Shown: piece after piece, positions 12,501 through 24,500 of the stretch
How the letters are laid out: each line of letters opens with the position of its first letter
Numbering within the stretch: the first letter of the stretch is position 1
DNA from: Azorinus chamasolen
Taxonomy: Eukaryota; Mollusca; Bivalvia; Cardiida; Solecurtidae
Assembly (NCBI GenBank): GCA_963576725.1
Contig: OY755241.1
Coordinates: forward strand, 61,067,071-61,131,070
Length of the DNA: 64,000 nucleotides
Direction: 5' to 3'
The notes under the pieces: model-generated
What the model saw: the letters and a program-made list of their open reading frames with translations, nothing else
What the model was told of the DNA's origin: nothing
Databases searched by the model: none
Program-made: the position numbers and the translations under genes

Positions 12501-15500
12501 TTTGGTTTGACGTCCGATCAACAGTATATCAGTTATTTGCAGACGGCACCCGCATGAGACAAGTTATAGTGCTGCCTCACTGGAATACTTCTGCCGCAGG
12601 TACATGGCAAGGGCACCCCACCAAGTCACATTATCCTGACACCGGGTCGATCAGTCCTAGAACTACACCTTTATTGTCGAGCATAGACAAGGAAGCTACT
12701 AGTACCAACTTTTAACGACTTTTGGTCTGTCGCGGCCGGGGATCGAACCCTCGACCTTCCGTACCGCAGGCGCACAAGAATGTGAAGTTTGGAGTATGTA
12801 TGTGCAATGACAACATTTTTGCAAACATTAAATTGAGGCGAAACCAACCAACCAATTGAGAAAAATATATAAAAAAACAACACAGATATAGAGAATAATA
12901 GGTTAGTGCCGTAGATGGGACGCCTTTATCCGACGAGGGGAGAAAACGTTGAGGCGAGGCTTGCCGAGCCTCAACTGTTTTCTCTCCGAGTCGGATAAAG
13001 GCGTCCCATCTACGGCACTAACCTATTATTCTATTTATCCAGTCAATTTAGTTATATCTTTTTTCATAGACTCATAAAACATACGAATATTGAAATAATT
13101 TGCATTGAAAATGCGGTTTTTCGATCAACGGACCTCCCTTTTCATTTCCGTTCTAAAGACGTAAATAATGAGCTACCGCAGAGGAAAATAGTTTGGATAC
13201 TTACATTACAAGACAGGATAACGTGCTTGAATTTGAAAAATAAGATCGTTTGAATCGAGAGTCGATATGTTAATTCAAACAGACATGGTTATTATTCTAC
13301 CGGAGGCTCTACATTGTCAAATTCGAGTTCCGTCGTCTCGGTATCTATTTTTAGATAGGGCTAACGTTACTCGTCAATGGAACTGAACAGGCTATATTTA
13401 GGTCTATGACCATCACCGCCCTTGTAAGAGTTTATCGATTAACGGGAAAACGTGCTTGAATTTGAAAAATAAGATCGTTTGAATCGAGAGTCGATATGTT
13501 AATTCAAACAGACATGGTTATTATTCTATTGGAGGCTTCGAGTTCCGTGAACACCATTCATTCATTCATTCGAGTTCCGTCGTCTCGGTTTCTATTTTTA
13601 GATAGGGCTAACCTCACTCGTCAATGGAACTGAACAGGCTATATTTAGGTCTATGACCATCGCCGCCCTTGTAAGAGTTTATCAATTAAATTATCATGAG
13701 AGTGATAAATATTTTAATGAAGTTTTATTGTTTTATTTTGTTTTTTTAAAAAAACGCGTCAATATAGTAGCATGGTAACTTTATATACATCTTAAATTTC
13801 GCTTACAGTATGTCTGGCCCGATAGCGTAGTGGTTACGGTGGTCGCTTATCGTGCAGTTATCCCCGGTTCGATTCTCACCTCTGACGAATCTTTTTTTTT
13901 CTCTTTTTCCTTTCTATTATTTTTTTAAATGACGGTTTGGGTTTTTACTGGGATACTTAATGATAATTATCCATATTAAGTGTTTTTTCTTTCAATTAAT
14001 ACGTTATTTTTGGTAAAACAATTTTGAAGAAAAATTAAAAATAGTTCCTGTCGTAAGAAAAATTCCTACACCTACTATACAAATAAACCTCTACTGTACG
14101 TATAAACTTAGGTTTATTATGCTACCCCTTTATTACGTCACTAGCGGCTGTAGTGACGGGATAAAACTAAGTGATAGCCTACTAAAAGAGTTAACAAAAA
14201 TTACATATAACACTAAAAAGAACACTATCATTATACCCATTTCAAATACAAGGCTGATCCAATAAATGTCTGGTCGATATGGATAGGGCTTCCACAATCC
14301 TGACACTTCTTTCTTGTTGGTGTCTGTGCCAAGTCTATTAACTGGCTCAAAAAAACCAGGCAAGTGATGTCTTCGGTCAACTGGACACACTCTTCCTCCG
14401 TCTCTATCTTTGGAACACTAGAACCAGTGGCACTTTCCTCTGTAACATCGTCTTTCTCTGCCTCATTCTCTACACCTCCATCCCACCCAAATTCCATCTC
14501 TTCAAAGGTAATATTAGCTGTTGCTTTGTTAACATCCTCTGAACTGAAACAAATACGTAGTGTCATATGTGTCGTGTGTAAACAAATCAATCCAATCTAC
14601 TATGAAGGTTATGCCACCAAATGGTTATACAAATATTTTAAAATTTATAAATTTTACATAATTGAGGAGTATCTTGCCATTAATCCATTATATTCATACT
14701 AGAAATAATGACACCATGAATACCAATCAATTGTTTTTTAGCTCACCTGAGCCAAAGGCTCAAGGTGAGCTATTGTGACCGCCTGTCGTCCGTCGTCCGT
14801 CTGTCCGTCTGTCCGTTCACTTTTATTTCAAATGACTTCTTCTCCTAAACCACTGGGAGGATTTCAACCAAATTTCACAGAAATGTACCTTAGGGTGTCC
14901 TCTATCAGTTTTGTTAAAATCATGACCCCCGGGCAAAAAATGGCCCCGCCCCACTACTTTTACAGGTTTTTTTTTTAAATCTTTAAAAATCTTCTTCTCT
15001 GAAACCACAATTTCTAGAGCTTTGATATTTGGTATATAGCATCATCTAATGGTCCTTTACCAAGTTTGTTAAAATGATGACCCCCGGGCCAAAAATGGCC
15101 CTGCCCTTGGGCTTGTAGTTTTTACATAGACTTATATAGGGAAACCTTTAAAAATCTTTTTGTCTGAAACCACATAATCTAGAGCTAAGATATTTGGTAT
15201 GAAGCATCACCTAATATACCACTATCAGGTGTGTTCAAATAATGACCCCTGGGCCAAAAATGGTCTCACCCTGGGGTTTTATGCTACTTAACATCTGAAT
15301 CTGTAACACTTAAAAGGTAATTTCCTCACAGTTATTTCCCTTGTCCCATCAGCATAGCCATAAGGGACAAAGGGAGATAACTGCATTGGAGTTCCAGTGT
15401 CATTCTATTTATATCTATTTATGATAAAATGTTGAAGGTGAATCAGTGTAGCTGTTTTAGAAGGCATAGAAACAGATCTGTCAAATTCCATTAGCAAATA

Positions 15501-18500
15501 ACAGACACTGATCCTACAGGAGCCACCTTATCTGGGTCTACTCTGTTTGCAGATGCATGAAAACAAGTTTATATGAGGGAAATTAAGGGTTAAATGAACA
15601 ACTCCAGATCCTTCAGTTCAAAGGTTACAGCGCTCGGCAGTAAAATCTCTCCAGGTCAATGCATGACTCTTAACTCTTTGCATGCTAGTGGTGAAACTGT
15701 GATTACCTATGCAAACAGTTTGGATCCAGATGAGAGGCCGCATACTGCAGCGTCTCATCAGGATCCAAACTGTTTGTCATCTTAACCATATTTTTGCAAT
15801 AAAAAGAAAGTAAGTTTAATTTAAGAATTGAAGCAGATGACAATAACTTTTTGTTGCAGACGAAACATTAAAGGCATTTTGACCTATTAACCCCAGTGTG
15901 TAGTGTTAGTGATAGCTAGATGTTACATGGTGTCTTCCAATGTCTCTCAAATTAGATGTGAGAGATATTGGAAAGTAACAATTCAGCCAATCAAGGAAAA
16001 TGATCACCATCTAGACTTTTGATCTGGGTCCAAACCCAACTGATGTAAGTCATGGTAATGTTTAAGAAAACTGTGAAAACATGATTATGCAATGGCCCAA
16101 CTGATATAAGTCATGGTAATTCTTAAGAAAACATGATAATGCATTTGCCCCCCTAACAATGATAGGTGTTAAAATTACTACTGCTGCCCAAAAAAGCATC
16201 TTAAATATAACATTTTTATATAAAATTTGATGACAACACATTAAAAAGTCCTAAAATGTCTGAATTTTGTATGATATTAATGAAATAACTGAGTAAATAT
16301 AACTTAATTATAACAATAGACGTAACTCTTCTCAATTTCAATTGTTAAAAATACTAATGACCCGTTTAATTGAATTATCATGAGATATTCACACCTAGAT
16401 CTAGAATTATTTCTAAACACCTATTAACCCTTAACCTATTTGCTTTGACAAAAATTGATCTGGGACTACTCTTGTTTGCTAATGCTTAAAAAATTGTTAT
16501 TGCCATAAATAGAAGTTTTAGCTTTGAAAAAAACTGTAAAATCAAATCTATATCTTGTCAAATGTAAACAGAGCAGACCCTGATCAGACATCTTCTATAG
16601 CAGCCTTCTGATCTAGTCTACTCTTATTTTTAATGTGTAAAACACATTATTTCTCTGAAGAGAAGTTTTTGCTTTGACAAAAACTGTAGAATCCGATCTA
16701 TATTGTGTCAAAAGAAACAGAGAAGACCCAGATCAGACAGCTTCCGTAGGAGTCGTCTGATCTGAGTCTACTCTGTTTGCTAATGCATGAAAACAGCTTT
16801 ATATGAGTGAAAGGGTTAAACGATTTTTAAAGATATTCTTATTGGTCATTTCACACAAAAACTGGCATTATGTACTGCCTAGCACTTTATTTGCCTATAT
16901 ACCTGGGTCAAGGTATAATTGCATTAATTGCATAGCTTTATAAAAGTCATTTGAATTTCTCAAAGACCAGTTTTAGGCATTTTGAGCTAAGGCAAAAATG
17001 GCACAAGTTGTAAACAGTTTAGATCTTGGTCAACCATTCACTTGGTATTAGTTCTGAATCCAGTTCAAGTTTATTCAGCAGTGAAAGGGTGAAAGCAGTG
17101 CACTAAGCTTATTTCATCTGCTAGATTGTTTTGCACTGAAAAATTAACATGTCAATATACATGTATTACTGTAACTCAGGTGAGCGATATAGGGCCAATG
17201 GCCCTCTTGTTTAATAATGGCACTAAAAAGGAAGGATTTTATAATGAAAGAAAATGTTGAATAAGATCTGTATTATGTCAAGAGCAGACCCTGATCAGAC
17301 TACTCTTACCGGAACCATCTGAGGTGGGACTAATGTGTTTGAAACGGCGCATTTACGGATTAAAGGGTTAATATCAGACTAATACAAATAGGGGAACATG
17401 TGTACAAACCTCCATTTGTTTCATTACACATTTTATAAAATATTTATTGTTTAACAAGAGTGTTTGGAGGAAAACATGTGTCACCTGCTCTCAATTGACA
17501 CAAAAACTGTTAATATGATGGAGTGCGAAAACAGAACAAAGGGGAATAAATCAAAAAGTGTTGCATGCAGAGTGATGAACCTTAGTTACATCCATGGTCC
17601 TCAATGAGAGGAAGACACATGTGAAATTTGAGAGCCCTATATTGATTATTTTAGAAATGACAGCCAAAAAATAAAGTGTGACGGACAGACAGACAACGGA
17701 AAAGTGATCCCTAAGTGACACACTGCCTCTCGGCAGTTGACACAAAAACATGTAGTGTTTGAAATAAATCGGCAACAATGAATAATAATTTAATTATACA
17801 CGGTAAATTCCTGAATACATGTTATACCATATGAATACAAATATTTTAGACTTTACAACAGTGTAGACTAGGATCTGCTGTTTGCATATCTAGATCTATC
17901 AATAAAGGTGATTAATACCCCTGAACAGCAGCCTGGATTGCAATTCAAGGGCTGGCAAGACCTGTATGTTAGATACTGCAACAAAGCTTTTCTATATCTG
18001 AGGTCAGCGCTCAAGGTCACAAAGACCAGAAAATGGTATGTGACACTCTGGACCGTCCAAAGATGTAATAACAAACAATTTGTTTCATTCCTTCCTAATG
18101 TAATATAGGAGATATGTTCCAGAAAAGCTGTGCACAATCACAGTGAGTCAAGGTCAATGTCAAATAGACCTGAAAATGGTATGGGACACATCACCATCCA
18201 AAAATGTACTCACACAACAAATTTGGCATTCCTACCTCAAATAATAAAGGATATATGCTCTGGACAAGATTTTCCATTACTGAGGTCAGAAGCCAATGTC
18301 ACAGACTTGAAAATAGTATGTGACACTATATCATCCAAAGATAGACTCACACATCAAACCTGCATTCCTATCTTAAAGAAGAGAAAAGTTATTAAGATAT
18401 TCTTTTTCGGGACAAACAGACCGATCGAACAACACAGTGATTCCAGTATACCCCCTCAAACATTCATTTGCGAGGCTATAATAAAATGTACCCGAATCTA

Positions 18501-21500
18501 CAGTATCTGATATGGTAAAAACTTCCTATGTTCACATATCATAATAAAAGTTCATCATAGACATGTGTGTATCATAATGAAATATGTGCAACATGAACAT
18601 TTATCAGTAAAATCTAAAATTACTTTTAATACTTACAACACAGCTGTGAAAGCAAAGCTTGCCTCATAATCAGAATCATAGTCATCATGTTCATCATCAG
18701 CCTCATGTGTGACATCTATACTCAGCCTAGCAATTCACACAGATAAAGGTATCCATAACAGTACATATTTATCATATAATCATTGCTATGCATAGTTATA
18801 GAATTCATTTTTAGATGTAACCCTTACCCTAATATAAATGCTTCTTTGTGCCTTTACAAATGTGTAAGACCCAGATCAGACAGAACATGTAGGAGACGTC
18901 TGGTCAGGGTCTGATAAGTGCTTATGAAATTATAATAGATTTGACTCTATCGTTTCCTCCAATACCAAAGCAGTGTAACAACCCTGTCCACATCTGCCGT
19001 ACAAGAACTCAGCTAATAAATGTTCATCATAAAATGTTGATGACGTCATTATTTCTTACATAAATACTCAAAAGGGAAAGGGTTAACAACTAGATTTATA
19101 TGTCCCAATGTGTGTTACCCAACAAATTACAGCATGTATGTATGTATGCATGTCCTCCATCATAATCACTTTATAATTGTATACTTATATTATGGATTTT
19201 TTATTGTAAGGATCACGTGTTCATATCAATAAATACCATGTTGGTCACTCAAATGAAAACGAAGGCAAGTAGTAAATGACTTCACTTGTCAATGGGACAG
19301 GCAAGTCATAAAGAAATTTCTTGTACCCTGTGACTATTTTACTTTTTTCTGTATCTTATGACTTACAGCAGTAACAACAAGAGTGCCAGTGGGCACAATA
19401 TATGCCCGTCGAGGTCTTGTTCAACATAAACTGGGGTTAATGTATTTACTAACTCAAATTCTAAGTCCAATTAGTGAATTGACCTTGGATATACGATCCG
19501 GGACTTGGCAGGCTACTGTAGCATGTCTTGATAAACATTGTGTTTAAATTTGGGAAGGATCCACCAAGTGGAATTTGAGTTAGTAGTGTTACAGACAGAC
19601 AGACAGACAGGTAGGTTAACATTTTTGCTAAACGCAAATTCTAAGTCCAATTGTGCAACATTGACATTTGATAAACGAACCGAGACTTGGCAGGCTACTG
19701 TAGCATGTCTAGATAAACATTGTGGTTAATTTGGGAAGGATCCACCGAGCGGAACTTGAGTTACGGATGTTAAAGACAGACGGGTAGGTTAACATTTTTG
19801 CTAAATGCACATTCTAAGTCCCATTGTGTGACCTTGACCTTGGATATACGAACGGGGACTTGACAGGCTACTGAAGCATGTCTAGATATATATGGTGTTT
19901 AAATTTGGGAAGGATCCACCAAGTGGAACTTCAGTTAGAGATGTTACTGACAGACAGACAGACGGACGGACGGATGGACAGCGCCATTCCATAATACGTC
20001 CCGTTTTTTCAAACCGGCGTATATAAAGCATAATCTTTCAGAAATATAATGTAGTAAAGTTTTAGAAACTAGTTCCGTACAAATGACCATGTTTTTGTAT
20101 GGCACATCACAAGGGCTTACTCTCTCTCTAGTGTTACTGAGTGCACATTATAAATAAAGCATAGGTGTGCAAGTTCACAAATGATCAGGTAAAAAAACAT
20201 GCTAATCCGTAAACGTCAGAGAATGTCCTTTCAAATGCTAATGTCAATAATGTAAGTTAAAAAATCAATATATTTCTTTTCAATAAACTCAATATATTTT
20301 TATCAATAATCCAAGAATGAACTTACTCAAAAGGGTCCAGAAACGATTCTGATGTCTTCTTAACAACATACTTTCTACTTCTTACAGCTGGCATCGGTTT
20401 CGGTACCCTAATGTAAATGAATGAAATTGACATGCTGCAGTTATAATAAACCATAATGGTGCCGTTGGAGTTTCATATTTTCTTTTTTAATCTATCAATT
20501 TTGAATCATTGTTGGAAAAATACTGATTAACCCATTCCCTCATATTAACTTATTTTAATGGCTCTGTAAAAGTCACTTTTTGAAACCACTGTGATAAATA
20601 CAGCATTTGCTTCATAGGAGCGAATGCTCTATTTATCACACTGATTATCACATAATTCTGTTTTCCTTTTCTCTAGTAAATGATCCTTTTCTGGATTCAT
20701 TCAAAAAGGTTTATTTTATTAATAAAATTATCTATATGTTGAATTTAGAACTAGCCTATAAGGTAATTGATTAGGAAACACACTGGTTTCAAAAGATCTC
20801 AAGTTTCCATATCCATTAGAACCACCGAAGATTTAGAATCACAATGGGTTGAAAACTATTAGTAAGTGCAGTGGTGTGCATTGATCCCATTATTTTGGAA
20901 TCTGCCCAGTAGTTTCAGAGATTTTGGAAAATGTTTCTATAGCCATATCGAGAAAGCTCGTCCCACTTGTGGCATTCATATTTTAGATAAATAAAAACTT
21001 CTTAGTATTTTTGATAGAGCGGCACCTAATGATCATTTCTGATAAATTATACTGAAATATGCACCTGGGTTTCAAGACAACAGTTTTTAAATTAACCAAT
21101 TGTTTTTATATGCAAACATTTGTTAACTTCCATTATAGTCATAAGAATCCGGATCAAAATAGTTTAAACAATAACATTATTAGCAGTGGATAACACAAGG
21201 CTCATTCAAATTATTTTGAAATTGGCCCATCAGTTCCAGACAGTGTCATCATCATCATCATCATCATCAGTTACTTTAGTGCCAAAAAATTCTATTCAGT
21301 TGACAAGTCAACAAGTTATACATGTAATGGAAATATTGGCCCACCTAATAGGAGACCATAAATTAAAAGGAACATGTCTACAGAGCTTTTAATCCTACCT
21401 TGAAATTCCGTTTCCACTTTGATCAGTATCAGGAATACTCTCCACACCTGTCAATGTCTTCTCACTGAAAGGAAATTATTTTTTTTACCCATTACCTGTC

Positions 21501-24500
21501 CAATATTTATGAAACAAATGACATCTTGAATAACAATTAGTCATTTTTTATAGTGGAACATGAAGGCAGCAATTTGTTTTATTTGGAAAAAAAAATGAAA
21601 TTAAGCTCTATTTAATTCAACAAGCAACAGGAGCAGACCTAGATCAGAAGGCTCCTACAGGAGCCATCTGATCTGGGTCTACTGTTTTCAAATGTTTGAA
21701 AAGGGCATTTCTAAGAGGGAAAAGGTAAATATTGATATAATGTCATGGAGTAACACTGATTAGCAATGAAAATTATCAATGACATGTCCCACTCTGCAAA
21801 GTGTTGCAGAACCATACTATTCTCAACAGAGACTTTTACCTGTCATCTGACAAGAACACATACTGTATGCCCATAGATACTATAACAGGCATAAAATATC
21901 ATGTTTAGTTTCACTGAATTATCATGGCAATGTGTAACTGGTGAATGTACCCTTTACTCTATAAAAACACCTTAATAAACCTTTAACATAGAAGCTCCAG
22001 ATCAAATGACCCCTCTAATCTGGGTATGCTCTGTTTGGTTATGATACAATATAGATATAATTATACAGTTTCTGCCATGACCAAAGGTTCTTGTGTCCAT
22101 TGCTATTATAACAAATAATATAATTTATAAATAAATAATATTCAATGTCATTATTTCTTGCATGGATTGGTAAGGATCTATAACTTATTACATGGTGATA
22201 GTTACAATAGCTACCAGTAGAAGTCATTTCAGGACTGTTAATTGCTTTTTGCGTTTTTAGCTCACCTGAGCCAAAGGCTCAAGGTGAGCTATTGTGACCG
22301 CCTGTCGTCCGTCGTCCGTCTGTCCGTCCGTCCGTCTGTCCGTCCGTCTGTCCGTTCACTTTTATTTCAAATGACTTCTTCTCCTAAACCACTGGGAGGA
22401 TTTCAACCAAATTTCACAGAAATGTACCTTAGGGTGTCCTCTATCAGTTTTGTTAAAATCATGACCCCCGGGCAAAAAATGGCCCCGCCCCACTACTTTT
22501 ACAGGGTTTTTTTTAAATCTTTAAAAATCTTCTTCTCTGAAACCACAATTTCTAGAGCTTTGATATTTGGTATATAGCATCATCTAATGGTCCTTTACCA
22601 AGTTTGTTAAAATGATGACCCTTGGGCCAAAAATGGCCCTGCCCTTGGGCTTGTAGTTTTTACATAGACTTATATAGGGAAACCTTTAAAAATCTTTTTG
22701 TCTGAAACCACATAATCTAGAGCTAAGATATTTGGTATGAAGCATCACCTAATATACCACTATCAGGTGTGTTCAAATAATGACCCCTGGGCCAAAAATG
22801 GTCTCACCCTGGGGTTTTATGCTACTTAACATCTGAATCTGTAACACTTAAAAGGTAATTTCCTCAGTTATTTCCCTTGTCCCATCAGCATAGCCATAAG
22901 GGACAAAGGGAGATAACTGCATTGGAGTTCTAGTGTCATTCTATTTATATCTATTTATGATAAAATGTTGAAGGTGAATCAGTGTAGCTGTTTTAGAAGG
23001 CATAGAAACAGATCTGTCAAATTCCATTAGCAAATAGCAGACACTGATCCTATAGGAGCCACCTTATCTGGGTCTACTCTGTTTGCAGATGCATGAAAAC
23101 AAGTTTATATGAGGGAAATTAAGGGTTAAATGAACAACTCCAGATCCTACAGTTCAAAGGTTACAGTGCTAGGCAGTAAAATCTCTCCAGGTCAATGCAT
23201 GACTCTTAACTCTTTGCATGCTAGTGGTGAAACTGTGATTACCTATGCAAACAGTTTGGATCCAGATGAGAGGCCGCATACTGCAGCGTCTCATCAGGAT
23301 CCAAACTGTTTGTCATCTTAACCATATTTTTGCAATAAAAAGAAAGTAAGTTTAATTTAAGAATTGAAGCAGATGACAATAACTTTTTGTTGCAGACGAA
23401 ACATTAAAGGCATTTTGACCCATTAACCCCAGTGTGTAGTGTTAGTGATAGCTAGATGTTACATGGTGTCTTCCAATGTCTCTCAAATTAGATGTGAGAG
23501 ATATTGGAAAGTAACAATTCAGCCAATCAAGGAAAATGATCACCATCTAGACTTTTGATCTGGGTCCAAACCCAACTGATGTAAGTCATGGTAATGTTTA
23601 AGAAAACTGTGAAAACATGATTATGCAATGGCCCAACTGATATAAGTCATGGTAATTCTTAAGAAAACATGATAATGCATTTGCCCCCCTAACAATGATA
23701 GGTGTTAAAATTACTACTGCTGCCCAAAAAAGCATCTTAAATATAACATTTTTATATAAAATTTGATGACAACACATTAAAAAATCCTAAAATGTCTGAA
23801 TTTTGTATGATATTAATGAAATAACTGAGTAAATATAACTTAATTATAACAGTAGACGTAACTCTTCTCAATTTCAATTGTTAAAAATACTAATGACCCG
23901 TTTAATTGAATTATCATGAGATATTCACACCTAGATCTAGAATTATTTCTAAACACCTATTAACCCTTAACCTATTTGCTTTGACAAAAATTGATCTGGG
24001 ACTACTCTTGTTTGCTAATGCTTAAAAAATTGTTATTGCCATAAATAGAAGTTTTAGCTTTGAAAAAAACTGTAAAATCAAATCTATATCTTGTCAAATG
24101 TAAACAGAGCAGACCCTGATCAGACAGCTTCTATAGCAGCCTTCTGATCTAGTCTACTCTTATTTTTAATGTGTAAAACACATTATTTCTCTGAAGAGAA
24201 GTTTTTGCTTTGACAAAAACTGTAGAATCCGATCTATATTGTGTCAAAAGAAACAGAGAAGACCCACATCAGACAGCTTCCGTAGGAGTCGTCTGATCTG
24301 AGTCTACTCTGTTTGCTAATGCATGAAAACAGCTTTATATGAGGGAAAGGGTTAAACGATTTTTAAAGATATTCTTATTGGTCATTTCACACAAAAACTG
24401 GCATTATGTACTGCCTAGCACTTTATTTGCCTATATACCTGGGTCAAGGTATAATTGCATTAATTGCATAGCTTTATTGAAGTCATTTGAATTTCTCAAA

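Noticed and set aside
13805..13885. Functional tRNA gene
   Set aside because: A and B boxes are present but the stems do not pair, so it is listed only as tRNA-like.
14364..14702. 112-codon plus-strand frame
   Set aside because: Shadow of exon 6 of the minus-strand gene.
18130..18510. 126-codon plus-strand frame
   Set aside because: Lies over degenerate tandem repeats with a HINE-type end; no recognisable domain or splice sites.
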